NCBI GenBank assembly: GCA_030544215.1
Contig: JARZZO010000012.1
Coordinates: 42,323,194 to 42,387,193, forward strand
Origin: Zantedeschia hybrid cultivar
Taxonomy: Eukaryota > Streptophyta > Magnoliopsida > Alismatales > Araceae
Reading direction: 5' to 3'
DNA: 64,000 bases
Shown: positions 56,279 to 64,000 of the stretch, piece by piece
How positions within the stretch are numbered: position 1 is the stretch's first letter
How the letters are laid out: the number at the start of each line of letters is the position of its first letter
The notes under the pieces: generated by a model
Told to the model about the DNA's origin: nothing
Seen by the model: only the letters and a program-made list of their open reading frames with translations
The model's database searches: none
Program-made: the position numbers and the translations under genes

Positions 56279-59242
56279 ATGCCTGGCCTGGACCCTTCAG
56301 TGGTGGAGCATGAACTATCAATTCTCCCTGAAGTCAAGCCAATAAAGCAAACTCAGAGGCGAATGCGCCCTGAGTTAGAAATCATGGTGAATGCCGAAGT
56401 TGACAAGATGCAAGAAGTTGACTTCTTCGAAGAATGCATATACCCAATATGGCTGACAAATATTGTGCCGGTGAAGAAAAAGAATGGCCAAGTCCGAGTC
56501 TGCAATGACTTTCGTGACCTAAATAAGGCATGTCTGAAAGATGACTTTCCATTGCCGATAACCGAGACTATGGTGGATGTCACCACAGGATATAAAGCCT
56601 TGTCTTTCATGGACGGGTCATCGGGCTATAATCAGATTAGAATGGCCCTCAAAGATAAAAATCATACAGCCTTTCGTACTCCGAAAGGAATATTCAATTA
56701 CAAAAGAATGCCCTTCAGTCTGAAAAATACCGGTGCTACATACCAAAGGGCCATGACCAAAATATTTGATGAAATGCTACATAATTTGGTCGAATGCTAT
56801 GTTGATGACCTCGTCGTGAAATCTGCAAAGAAAGACGACCACCCTGGGGACTTACGAAAAGTCTTCGAAAGGCTTCGCCAATATCAACTCAAAATGAATC
56901 CCATGAAATGCGCTTTTGGCGTCTCTAGCGGGAAATTTTTGGGCTTTATAGTCAGATATAGGGGAATCGAGATCGACCCCGATAAAATCAAAGCAATCAG
57001 AGAGCTGCCCCCTCCCAGGACTCTAACTGAGCTTAGATCCTTGCAAGGCAGACTGGCTTATATCAGGAGATTTATCTCCAACCTATCCGGAAGGTGCAGG
57101 CCCTTCTCAAAATTGACGAAGAAAGGAGCCCCATTTATTTGGGACAAAGAATGCCAAAGCGCACTAGAAGATATAAAAGAATATCTCCTCAAGCCGCCAG
57201 TGCTCGGAGCACCCATAAAGGGTAAACCACTCATACTCTATATTGCAGCCTTAGATGCTTCTTTGGGAGCTTTATTGGCGCAGGAAAATGAGGATGGAAA
57301 AGAGCAACCGCTCTATTACCTCAGCAGGATGTTGGTGGGTCCTGAACACCGATATACTCCAACAGAAAAGATGTGCTTGGCACTTATATTCCCCACGAAG
57401 AAGCTGAGGCATTATTTGCTGGCACATAAAGTCAAACTCATATCGCGGTTTGATCCGCTGAAATTCCTGCTCCGCCAACCTGTGTTGTCTGGGAGGCTAG
57501 GAAAATGGGCCTTACTCCTCATGGAGTTTGATATTACCTTTGTCCCCCAGAGGGCGATAAAAGAACAGGGTATGGCCGAATTCTTGGCAGCACACCCGAT
57601 TCCTGAAACTTCCTCTCTGAATAATGAATTGCCTGATGAAGAAGTCTTGCCTGCACAGAAACTACTGGATGTGCAGCAAGCAGAAGTAAAAACATGGCAG
57701 CTATACTTCGATGGGGCTTCGAGAACCATTATAAAGCTAGATGGCACATCGACCACAAAGGCGGGAGCTGGCTTGGTCCTAGTCACCCCAGAAGGTGGGA
57801 TATTGCACCACTCATGTGCCCTGATGGAATCCCTAACCAATAATGAGGCAGAATATGAAGCTCTAATTGTAGGGCTGGAGATTGCCTTGGAAATAGGTGT
57901 CAGATGTATCCAGGTATACGGGGATTCCCTGTTGGTCATCCGGCAAATTCTCGGCATATTCGAAGTCAGAAAGACTGAATTAATAGCTTATCATGCGGCG
58001 GCCGTCCGGCTAAGCGAAAAATTCTATATCTTCGCCATAGAACATGTCAGAAGAGGCCAAAATGCCCAGGCCGATGCATTAGCTAAACTAGCGGCAGCGC
58101 TAAAATTGCCTCCCGAAGGTGAAACTGAAATAGTTGTGAGGGACAGGAGACTCTTCCCCGCCTCATTAAATGAACGAGATGGTCTGACAGTATTTGAGAT
58201 CAATACACTGGAAGACCATAATATCCAAGAGGAAGATGATTGGCGTGTTCCTATCATCAAAATAAAGAATGGCTGGCTCCCTGATAGCAAAGCCAAAAGA
58301 ATCCAGCTGCTTCGAAGAGCAACTTCATACCAGCTGATAGATGGCGTACTATATCGCTTGGTCCCTCAAGACAAAAATGCGGTCTTGCTTCGGTGTCTTT
58401 CCCCGAGAGAGTCCCGCAAAATAATGAAAGAAGTTCATGTCGGGATGTGCGGAGCTCATCAGTCAGGCGCAAAAATGAAGATCAACATCAAAAATAAAGG
58501 CTTCTATTGGCCAACTATGTTCGCAGATTGCGAGAAAATGGCGAAAAGCTGCCCCCAATGCCAAGCCTATGGACCTATTCCTAGGCGACCTCCCAATCAT
58601 CTGCACCCGACAACCCCGACATGGCCTTTCGCCCATTGGGGAATGGATGTTGTGGGTCCATTAACACCATCATCCCGAGGGTGTAAATATATTCTTGCCG
58701 CGACAGAATATTTTACTCGTTGGGCAGAAGCCATTCCTTTGAAGGAAGTGACCGGCGAGACGGTATCACGCTTCGTCAGGCATAATATCATATACCGGTT
58801 CGGGACTCCCAGCCGGATCACATCAGATAATGGCACGCCATTCAAAAATCAAACAATATATAAGATGGCAGCCAAATTTCATATAGACTGGAATGAGTCT
58901 TCAGTATATTATCCCCAAGCCAATGGGATGGCAGAAGCTTTCAATAAAACCCTGTGCAAACTCCTGGTGAAGATCAGTGGAGGGCGAAAGCGGGATTGGG
59001 ACGAGAAGATGCATGAAGCATTATGGGCCTACCGCACCGTCTACAAAACCCCAACGGGATGCTCCCCATACTCTTTAGTCTATGGAGCAGAAGCCATGAT
59101 CCCAATAGAGATAGAGCTCGCCTCTTATAGGGTCGCCCTGCATTATGGAGTACTGGAAGGCGACATGAGCGAAACTCAAAGACGCTATGAGGAACTATCA
59201 GACCTCGAAGGCGAAAGATTGCAAGCACATCAGCGTCTGTAA
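56279..59242 (+). CDS. Tat reverse transcriptase, dual RNase H and integrase
   Basis: 987 codons, intact. RT: VPVKKKNGQVRVCNDFRDLN (about 60-80), FPLPITETMVD, MPFSLKNTGATYQR and active site YVDD (174-177). The usual gypsy RNase H follows (ALDASLGALL, about 325). A second, archaeal-type RNase H (480-610) has D at YFDGAS (478), E at NNEAEYEAL (about 522), D at YGDSLL (about 547) and RGQNAQADALA. Integrase: HHCC finger (HVGMCGAHQSG, about 720; CPQC) and D-D-35-E at MDVVGP (790), SDNG (850) and NGMAEAFNK (886). The YRTVYKTPTGCSPYSLVYGA block follows. The second RNase H defines the Tat lineage. A TAA at 59240 cuts off the last domain. Confidence 0.95.
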   Translation: MPGLDPSVVEHELSILPEVKPIKQTQRRMRPELEIMVNAEVDKMQEVDFFEECIYPIWLTNIVPVKKKNGQVRVCNDFRDLNKACLKDDFPLPITETMVDVTTGYKALSFMDGSSGYNQIRMALKDKNHTAFRTPKGIFNYKRMPFSLKNTGATYQRAMTKIFDEMLHNLVECYVDDLVVKSAKKDDHPGDLRKVFERLRQYQLKMNPMKCAFGVSSGKFLGFIVRYRGIEIDPDKIKAIRELPPPRTLTELRSLQGRLAYIRRFISNLSGRCRPFSKLTKKGAPFIWDKECQSALEDIKEYLLKPPVLGAPIKGKPLILYIAALDASLGALLAQENEDGKEQPLYYLSRMLVGPEHRYTPTEKMCLALIFPTKKLRHYLLAHKVKLISRFDPLKFLLRQPVLSGRLGKWALLLMEFDITFVPQRAIKEQGMAEFLAAHPIPETSSLNNELPDEEVLPAQKLLDVQQAEVKTWQLYFDGASRTIIKLDGTSTTKAGAGLVLVTPEGGILHHSCALMESLTNNEAEYEALIVGLEIALEIGVRCIQVYGDSLLVIRQILGIFEVRKTELIAYHAAAVRLSEKFYIFAIEHVRRGQNAQADALAKLAAALKLPPEGETEIVVRDRRLFPASLNERDGLTVFEINTLEDHNIQEEDDWRVPIIKIKNGWLPDSKAKRIQLLRRATSYQLIDGVLYRLVPQDKNAVLLRCLSPRESRKIMKEVHVGMCGAHQSGAKMKINIKNKGFYWPTMFADCEKMAKSCPQCQAYGPIPRRPPNHLHPTTPTWPFAHWGMDVVGPLTPSSRGCKYILAATEYFTRWAEAIPLKEVTGETVSRFVRHNIIYRFGTPSRITSDNGTPFKNQTIYKMAAKFHIDWNESSVYYPQANGMAEAFNKTLCKLLVKISGGRKRDWDEKMHEALWAYRTVYKTPTGCSPYSLVYGAEAMIPIEIELASYRVALHYGVLEGDMSETQRRYEELSDLEGERLQAHQRL

Positions 59243-59257
59243 ATATACCAAGCCCGA

Positions 59258-59518
59258 GTGTCTCGCGCATTCGACAAATTGGTGAAGGAAAGAACCTTCA
59301 AAAAGGGGGACCTTGTAATGGTCAAGCATAAAGATGTTATGGCCTCTCGGCCTAAAAATAAGTTCAAGCCAAACTGGATTGGACCATTCATAGTAAGCAG
59401 AGTCTACGAGGGCGGTGCTTATAGGCTGGTGGACGAGAAAGGGAATCTGGCCTTCCCGCCACTGAACGGCCGACATATGAAGTTGTATTACGCTCCGGTA
59501 CATGATCAGCCCGAGTGA
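59258..59518 (+). pseudogene. Tat integrase C-terminal domain, after premature stop
   Basis: In frame with the preceding CDS apart from the stop at 59240-59242. It reads RAFDKLVKERTFKKGDLVMV, PNWIGPFIVSRVYEGGAYRL and GRHMKLYYAPVHDQPE. This is the GPF/Y DNA-binding domain of Ty3/gypsy integrase. There is no chromodomain, as expected for Tat. The pol reading ends at 59516-59518. Confidence 0.9.
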
Positions 59519-60000
59519 CAACAACGACACAAACCGGTGCCGTGAAGCCCAATATATGCCTTGAAGACAAAAAATAATCCGGCAACCCGTCGGGGGATAC
59601 CGCGTAAAAGCCATTCGCGCCAAGAAAAGCCAATAATGCTCGTACGCGAGCGCATAGGCTCATAAAGCCACATATTTGTTCCCCGGCGGGGGGAGGACTC
59701 TCTCGGCCTGCTAAGGGCAGAGATCGAGTTTTCCCACATTCTTACCCAGGAAGGATATCAGAGTCGCCAATGACGAATAAACCCTTGATACACACTGGTG
59801 GTACAATAATGTCCCATCAAGAGCTACGACCGAGGCGACGATGACGATGACCTCCCGACTCGGTAAGGAAGTGGGAAAACTTGCTCTCCTGCTCGACGCA
59901 GCACGAGAGAATAATCCCCGTTCCTATTATACCAAATGTAAATACATAGACATATTCTTGAAAGATGTCATATAATTGTGAGTGATTCACGTCAAAAGGG
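59519..60000. other. Start of the Tat 3' untranslated region
   Basis: No ORF or repeat is supported. The sequence contains CCCCGGCGGGGGGAGGACTC (59680-59700) and GCTCGACGCAGCACGAGAG. It leads into the minisatellite zone. Confidence 0.6.
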
Positions 60001-60028
60001 AATGTTTTCCGTCAAGAACATTATGCAA

Positions 60029-60400
60029 TGAAATTCATATTTCGCCCACGGAAGGCGTTAAACTCCGGAATTTGCCCACGGGAGGCTTTGAATCCTGAAA
60101 TTCATATTTCACCCACGGAGGGCGTTAAACTCCGGAATTTGCCCACGGGAGGCTTTGAATCTTGAAATTCATATTTCGCCCACGGAAGGCGTTAAACTCC
60201 GGAATTTGCCCACAGGAGGCTTTGAATCCTGAAATTCATATTTCGCCCACGGAAGGCGTTAAACTCCGGAATTTGCCCACAGGAGGCTTTGAATCCTGAA
60301 ATTCATATTTCGCCTACGGAAGGCGTTAAACTCCGGAATTTGCCCACTAGAGGCTTTGAATCCTGAAATTCACATTCGCCTACGGAGGGCGTTAAACTCC
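60029..60400 (+). repeat. 67-bp minisatellite array in the Tat 3' region
   Basis: The unit of 67 bp begins GAAATTCATATTTCGCCCAC, continues with GGAAGGCGTTAAACTCCGGA, and ends GGAGGCTTTGAATCCT. It repeats about five and a half times from 60029 with only a few base changes (CACGGG or CACAGG). Each unit is itself two diverged halves of 38 and 29 bp. Confidence 0.95.
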
Positions 60401-60990
60401 GGAATCTGCCCCAGGGAGGCGTTATATCTTGAAAATTTTCATATTTGCCCCGAGAAGACGTTGTGTCCTAAAGTCTTTCCTGGGCATACGCCAGTCCCGC
60501 TGGCATGCCATAAAAGGGTCGAAAATTTTCTTATCGCCCCGAGGGGGCGTTGTATCCTGAGCCTCCCCTTGGCATAAACTAGTCCCACCGGCATGCCGTG
60601 AAGGGGTTTAAGAAAACTCCTTTGCCCCAAGGAGGCGTAGTATCCTGAAATTTCCCACTACCGCCCCGAGGAGGCGTTATATCCTGAATGTTCCCTTCAC
60701 ATGCTCCAGTCCCACTGGCATGCCGCGAAGGGTCGAAAATTTCCTTATCGCCCTGAGGAGGCGCTGTATCCTAAAACTTTCTCATTCACCCCTGGGAGGC
60801 AATGCGAAAACATTATTCGCGTTCCTGGGAACGCTATATCCCAAAATTTCCCCCCATAAATCATAGTCCCATCGGCGTACCCATATACTATAGTCCCCTC
60901 AGCGTCCTGTAAGCGGTCGAATTCGCCCCAAAGGGATATTATACCCTAAAATTGCCCTTGGTATACGCTGGTCCCACTGGTGCGCCTTAG
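60400..60990 (+). repeat. Degenerate higher-order repeats linking the two arrays
   Basis: Diverged units containing GCCCCGAGGAGGCGTTATATCC alternate with CAGTCCCACTGGCATGCC motifs (about 60495, 60580, 60710, 60970). They share the GGAGGC-N-TATCCTGAA core with both flanking arrays, so all derive from one ancestral short repeat. No protein is supported. Confidence 0.8.
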
Positions 60991-60997
60991 TGCCCCC

Positions 60998-61440
60998 GAA
61001 ATTCATATTCGCCTACAGGAGGCTTTATATCCTGGAAATTCATATTCGCCTACAGGAGGCTTTATATCCTGGAAATTCATATTCGCCTACAGGAGGCTTT
61101 ATATCCTGGAAATTCATATTCGCCTACAGGAGGCTTTATATCCTAGAAATTCATATTCGTCAAGAGGCTATATATCCTGGAAATTCATATTCGCCTACAG
61201 GAGGCTATATATCCTGGAAATTCATATTCGCCTGCAGGAGACTATATATCATGGAAATTCATATTCGCCTACAGGAGGCTTTATATCTTGAAAATTCATA
61301 TTCACCTACAGGAGGCTTTATATCCTGGAAATTCATATTCGCCTACAGGAGGCTTTATATCTTAGAAAATGCCTATTCGCCCACGGGAGGCATTAAATCC
61401 TGAAATTCATACTCCGCCCACAGGAGGCGTTAAATCCTGG
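60998..61440 (+). repeat. 37-bp minisatellite array in the Tat 3' region
   Basis: The unit of 37 bp begins GAAATTCATATTCGCCTACA and ends GGAGGCTTTATATCCTG. It is repeated about 11 times, with exact spacing 60998 and 61035. Later units vary (one shortened GTCAAGAGGC unit near 61158, TATATATC variants). The open frames across it (for example 60980-61291) arise from a stop-free repeat and are not genes. Confidence 0.95.
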
Positions 61441-61982
61441 AAAATCCTTTCATATACCCATATCATATCGAATCCCCATATTACATACTCCCTCAATAGC
61501 TGTTGGTATAGTTTTAGCATATATTTATATTTAATAATGGTTAGAGTCATTGTCTACAACCAAAAAAAAAAAAATGGAGCTTAAAAATGAGGTGCTCCGA
61601 CGGACTTAATCAATCTCGTCCTCAAAGGGATCGGTTAAGGGTAAAAAGGTCTTATACCCAGCTAAGGTGAAAACCCGAAAGGGCGCCTTAGGCAAAATCG
61701 GGTAACCCCGCTGCATGAAAACCCGCAATGGCGTGCAGGCAAAAATAAGAGGGGGCTAATGTCGGTGAAAACCCGCAAGGACGCTGGCATTGGTTTATAA
61801 AAAAAAAAAGAGAAAAGAGAAGAAAAGAAAAAGAGAAAATGAATACCATTTTCGAATACAACTCTTTATATAGATAGTCGCAAAGTGGAAGCCCGAGACA
61901 AGCCCTCGGGGTAACTCAAAAATGCATTTCAGAATGAAACAATATCAAGGTCAAAAAAAAAGGAGGGAGGGATGCCCGACAG
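61441..61982 (+). other. Tat 3' region with three spaced GAAAACCCGCAA repeats
   Basis: GTGAAAACCCG(A/C)AA motifs followed by GGCG or GACG occur at 61668, 61714 and 61765, spaced about 46-51 bp. Poly-A runs lie at 61561-61573 and 61799-61811. This lies between the minisatellite arrays and the end of the antisense gene. No ORF is supported. Confidence 0.75.
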
Positions 61983-64000
61983 CTAGTCCTGAATCGGGGT
62001 CGACTCCCGGACCACCAAAGCCTGCGAGGCGTCCAACAGAAGGCGGAGAGCCTCAACCCTGTCTACCGACGCGTCTCGCTCTCGAGTAAGCTCGTCCAGG
62101 CGGCGGTCGAGGGTCGCCACTTGCTCGACGCCCTCCTCCAAGCCCTTCTCCAGTTCTTCTAACTGAAGACGGAGGGCGGAGACTTGAGAACTCGCTTCGG
62201 CAATGCTGGAATTTAATACCTCTCTGTCCGCCCGGAGCTCAGAGACCTCTGCGGTCCGTGCCGCGACATCTCTGAGAGCGGACTCCAACTCGGCCCGCAG
62301 CAGAGATTACTGGGCAGCATGAGCGGCTGAGTCGTCTTGGTCTTCTCCCCCTGATAAATAAAAAGGAGAGAACTATAAGACCAAAGTGAAAATGATAGTG
62401 TCGACAAATGATATTGGCAATGAAATGAAGGAAAGAGGATATTACCTAGCTTCGCAGCCTTCTTCGAGTCGGGAGAACCCACTTTCCCATCCTTACTGGG
62501 AGAAGAAAAAAGGGATTTGGTGTCCCCTGAGTGACATGAAGACAGTTGCTTGATGGTGGAGCCGCTCCGTGTTGGCGAACCTACCCTCCGATCAGAGGCA
62601 ACTGGGTAAGTGATTTCAGGCTCGCTCTCGTCTCCGGAATAGTCAAGCAACTCAGTTGAAGTATAAGCTAGCTCCTCAATCCGGGGAGTCCGGGGTGTCT
62701 CCCCCGAATAAGAAAGGGGGCCAGTGTCCCCTGAATGGGCCGGGAAATCGGGCCGCAAGTTCATCCGAGCTGCATAATAGCGACGGGGTCAGTACCCAAG
62801 GATACCTGATAAAGAAAAAAACGAGGGATAAGGAAGCCTCATACCTGCCAAGATATCAACATCCCCAATGGCTGGGATTTGGCTAAAGCAAATAGGGATG
62901 GACCTAGCTCTAGCACGTGCCGCCGATGCTGCTAGTCCCTCAATGCTCCCTAGGAGAACCCCAGGGGCTGATCTAACCCCCTCCTAGCGTTCCCACCTTT
63001 GGGTGGACACAAGGATAGCGTCTAGCAAAGGAACGAGGACAGGCAAAAAGAGACATAGTCAGAAAATATGAAGATATGATATGTGCAGTTCTGAGCACAA
63101 GAATAAAGAAAATAGATCTACCAGGTGATGAAGCTGCGGGCCTTTCCTGGACTGCCTCAATTTTTGCAGACTCCCTCTCTGTTGAGGAAATCGCAAGAGG
63201 GACAGCCGAATCGTCCTCCGAAGAAGGGGCGATAGAAGGAGAGGCAGCCGCAGTCGGCACCACTTCGACAACCTCTGCAACAACAAAAAAAAAACTTGAT
63301 GTTGACTGCCAAAAGGACCAAGGTAGTTGAAAACAAACGCCATAAAAATCAAACCAAACATAACCTACCCTCAAGTGGAGGACTATCCACTACAGGAGGA
63401 GCTGTTGAATCCCCTACCAGGCCCTTCATAAATGAAGAGCCTGAATGGCTGGAGGCAAATCGCATCAGCTCCTCGAAAGTAAAGTCTGTATATGAAAAAG
63501 ATAAAAAAAAATCAGATCCTGTGTAAGGCAAAAAGCCAAAGGAGCTGCGATATATCGACAAAAAGATATATATTACCGAAACGGCCCTAGTAGTCCAAGA
63601 GTTCATGATATAACTGGTCGACTAAAGGGACATCCGACCTATAGGGCTCGTAGTCGGCCCAATTGAGGTCACCCAGCTCTTCGTTGTTGCCCAAGGCAAC
63701 ATCTGTAGCTGTGGCCACATTTTCTTGCAGAAAGCAAAAAAAAAGAGAACGATTAAAATCGCAATCACTCCCAGCAAGGGATGAAAACAGGCTTGCCGAA
63801 AGAAAGATATATACATATATGTCCACATACCTCGGCAATGGCCGGCGATGCCATCCGAACTAGATCCTGAGCGGGAGGCTCGGGAACATAGGCCCCTGAA
63901 AAGCGGAAATAGTGGAAGGTGAGAGCCTTGTAAATATGGCAAGAATAGAAATACAAACATATAAAGATGAGGTGGCTGGTCAGCCCCACCTGTTATAGGC
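61983..64000 (-). pseudogene. Antisense spliced gene of the Tat element (extra ORF), C-terminal exons
   Basis: Seven candidate exons on the minus strand: 63831-63895, 63577-63723, 63369-63485, 63122-63274, 62845-62983, 62446-62769 and 61983-62350. Each has AG before it and GT after. Five successive joins fall in the same phase (one base before, two after); the 62845 exon needs a one-base shift in a G run. The product includes acidic, serine-rich linkers (PSIAPSSEDDSAVPLAISST; SYSGETPRTPRIEELAYTST). It ends in a coiled coil (SALRLQLEELEKGLEEGVEQ, VATLDRRLDELTRERDASVD). Stops occur at 63587-63589 and in the last exon (about 62310). Tat elements are known to carry extra ORFs, often antisense, here. 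Function unknown; the N-terminus is beyond 64000. Confidence 0.75.

Larger units (their letters stand above)
46919..64000 (+). mobile_element. Tat-lineage Ty3/gypsy retrotransposon (large, 3' end beyond window)
   Basis: It contains a 5' LTR (46919-49944), a PBS, a gag to integrase polyprotein in a few frames (50075-59518), a 3' region of minisatellites (60000-61440), short spaced repeats (61660-61800) and an antisense spliced gene (61983 onwards). RT with YVDD, a second archaeal-type RNase H after RT, and extra ORFs between pol and the 3' LTR identify the Tat/Ogre lineage. The solo and truncated LTRs at 7981 and 4883 belong to the same or a near family. Few disabling mutations suggest a younger insertion than its neighbours. 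It sits in LINE RT sequence, antisense to the host gene. Confidence 0.93.

Noticed and set aside
60980..61403. Repetitive small proteins across the minisatellite
   Set aside because: Open frames follow from a 37-bp unit without stops, read in successive frames. There is no start context or homology.
60998..61440. CRISPR-like array of short direct repeats
   Set aside because: Units abut each other with no unique spacers, the genome is eukaryotic, and the array lies in a retrotransposon 3' region. It is a minisatellite.
61983..64000. A second independent host gene on the minus strand
   Set aside because: It lies inside the Tat element between pol and the expected 3' LTR, where this lineage is known to carry extra ORFs, and it has element-like stops.

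Overview
This window is nuclear DNA from a flowering plant with a transposon-rich genome. The repeats are plant types: a Tekay-like chromovirus, Tat-lineage Ty3/gypsy elements, Ty1/copia, L1-type LINEs, hAT elements and a Cassandra TRIM. The only host coding sequence I can support is three short exons on the minus strand. I cannot name the species.

Host gene. Exons at 37401-37481, 37218-37303 and 13042-13267 (minus strand) join in phase with canonical GT-AG sites. They encode the end of an SMP lipid-binding domain and most of the first C2 domain of a CLB/SYT7-like (NTMC2 type 4) synaptotagmin-like protein. The intron between the last two exons is 23,950 bp. Neither the preceding nor the following exon is recognisable here, so the whole 64 kb probably lies inside one gene. 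Only 393 bases are recognisable host coding sequence.

Layout. 1-11790: remains of a chromovirus (integrase/chromodomain, a probable LTR, gag, protease-RT linker) hit by two Tat-type LTRs. One of these is a solo LTR with a perfect target duplication, and it carries a 710-bp hAT derivative full of telomere-like repeats. 11791-13267: intron and the C2 exon. 13268-37217: the giant intron. It holds a copia fragment, several LINEs on both strands, a 1.2-kb hAT, an internally deleted LINE with a 15-bp duplication that itself carries a Cassandra (5S-containing) TRIM, and a TSD-flanked copia element. 37218-39420: two exons, short introns and a SINE-like unit. 39421-46918: a LINE split by a 5.8-kb hAT with a decayed transposase gene and a 150-bp tandem array. 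46919-64000: a large Tat-lineage element with its 5' LTR, PBS, gag-protease-RT-RNase H-integrase, a 3' region of minisatellite arrays, and a spliced gene on the opposite strand. Its 3' LTR lies outside the window.

How the parts relate. Nesting gives relative ages: host intron, then LINE, then hAT, then a small palindromic insert; chromovirus, then solo Tat LTR, then telomere-repeat hAT; LINE, then deleted LINE, then Cassandra. All element genes except parts of the Tat pol show stops or frameshifts. The two most interesting signals are the Tat element's antisense multi-exon gene with conserved intron phase, and the hAT that carries a telomere-like array. All reading was by eye. Boundaries supported by target-site duplications are exact; others are approximate.
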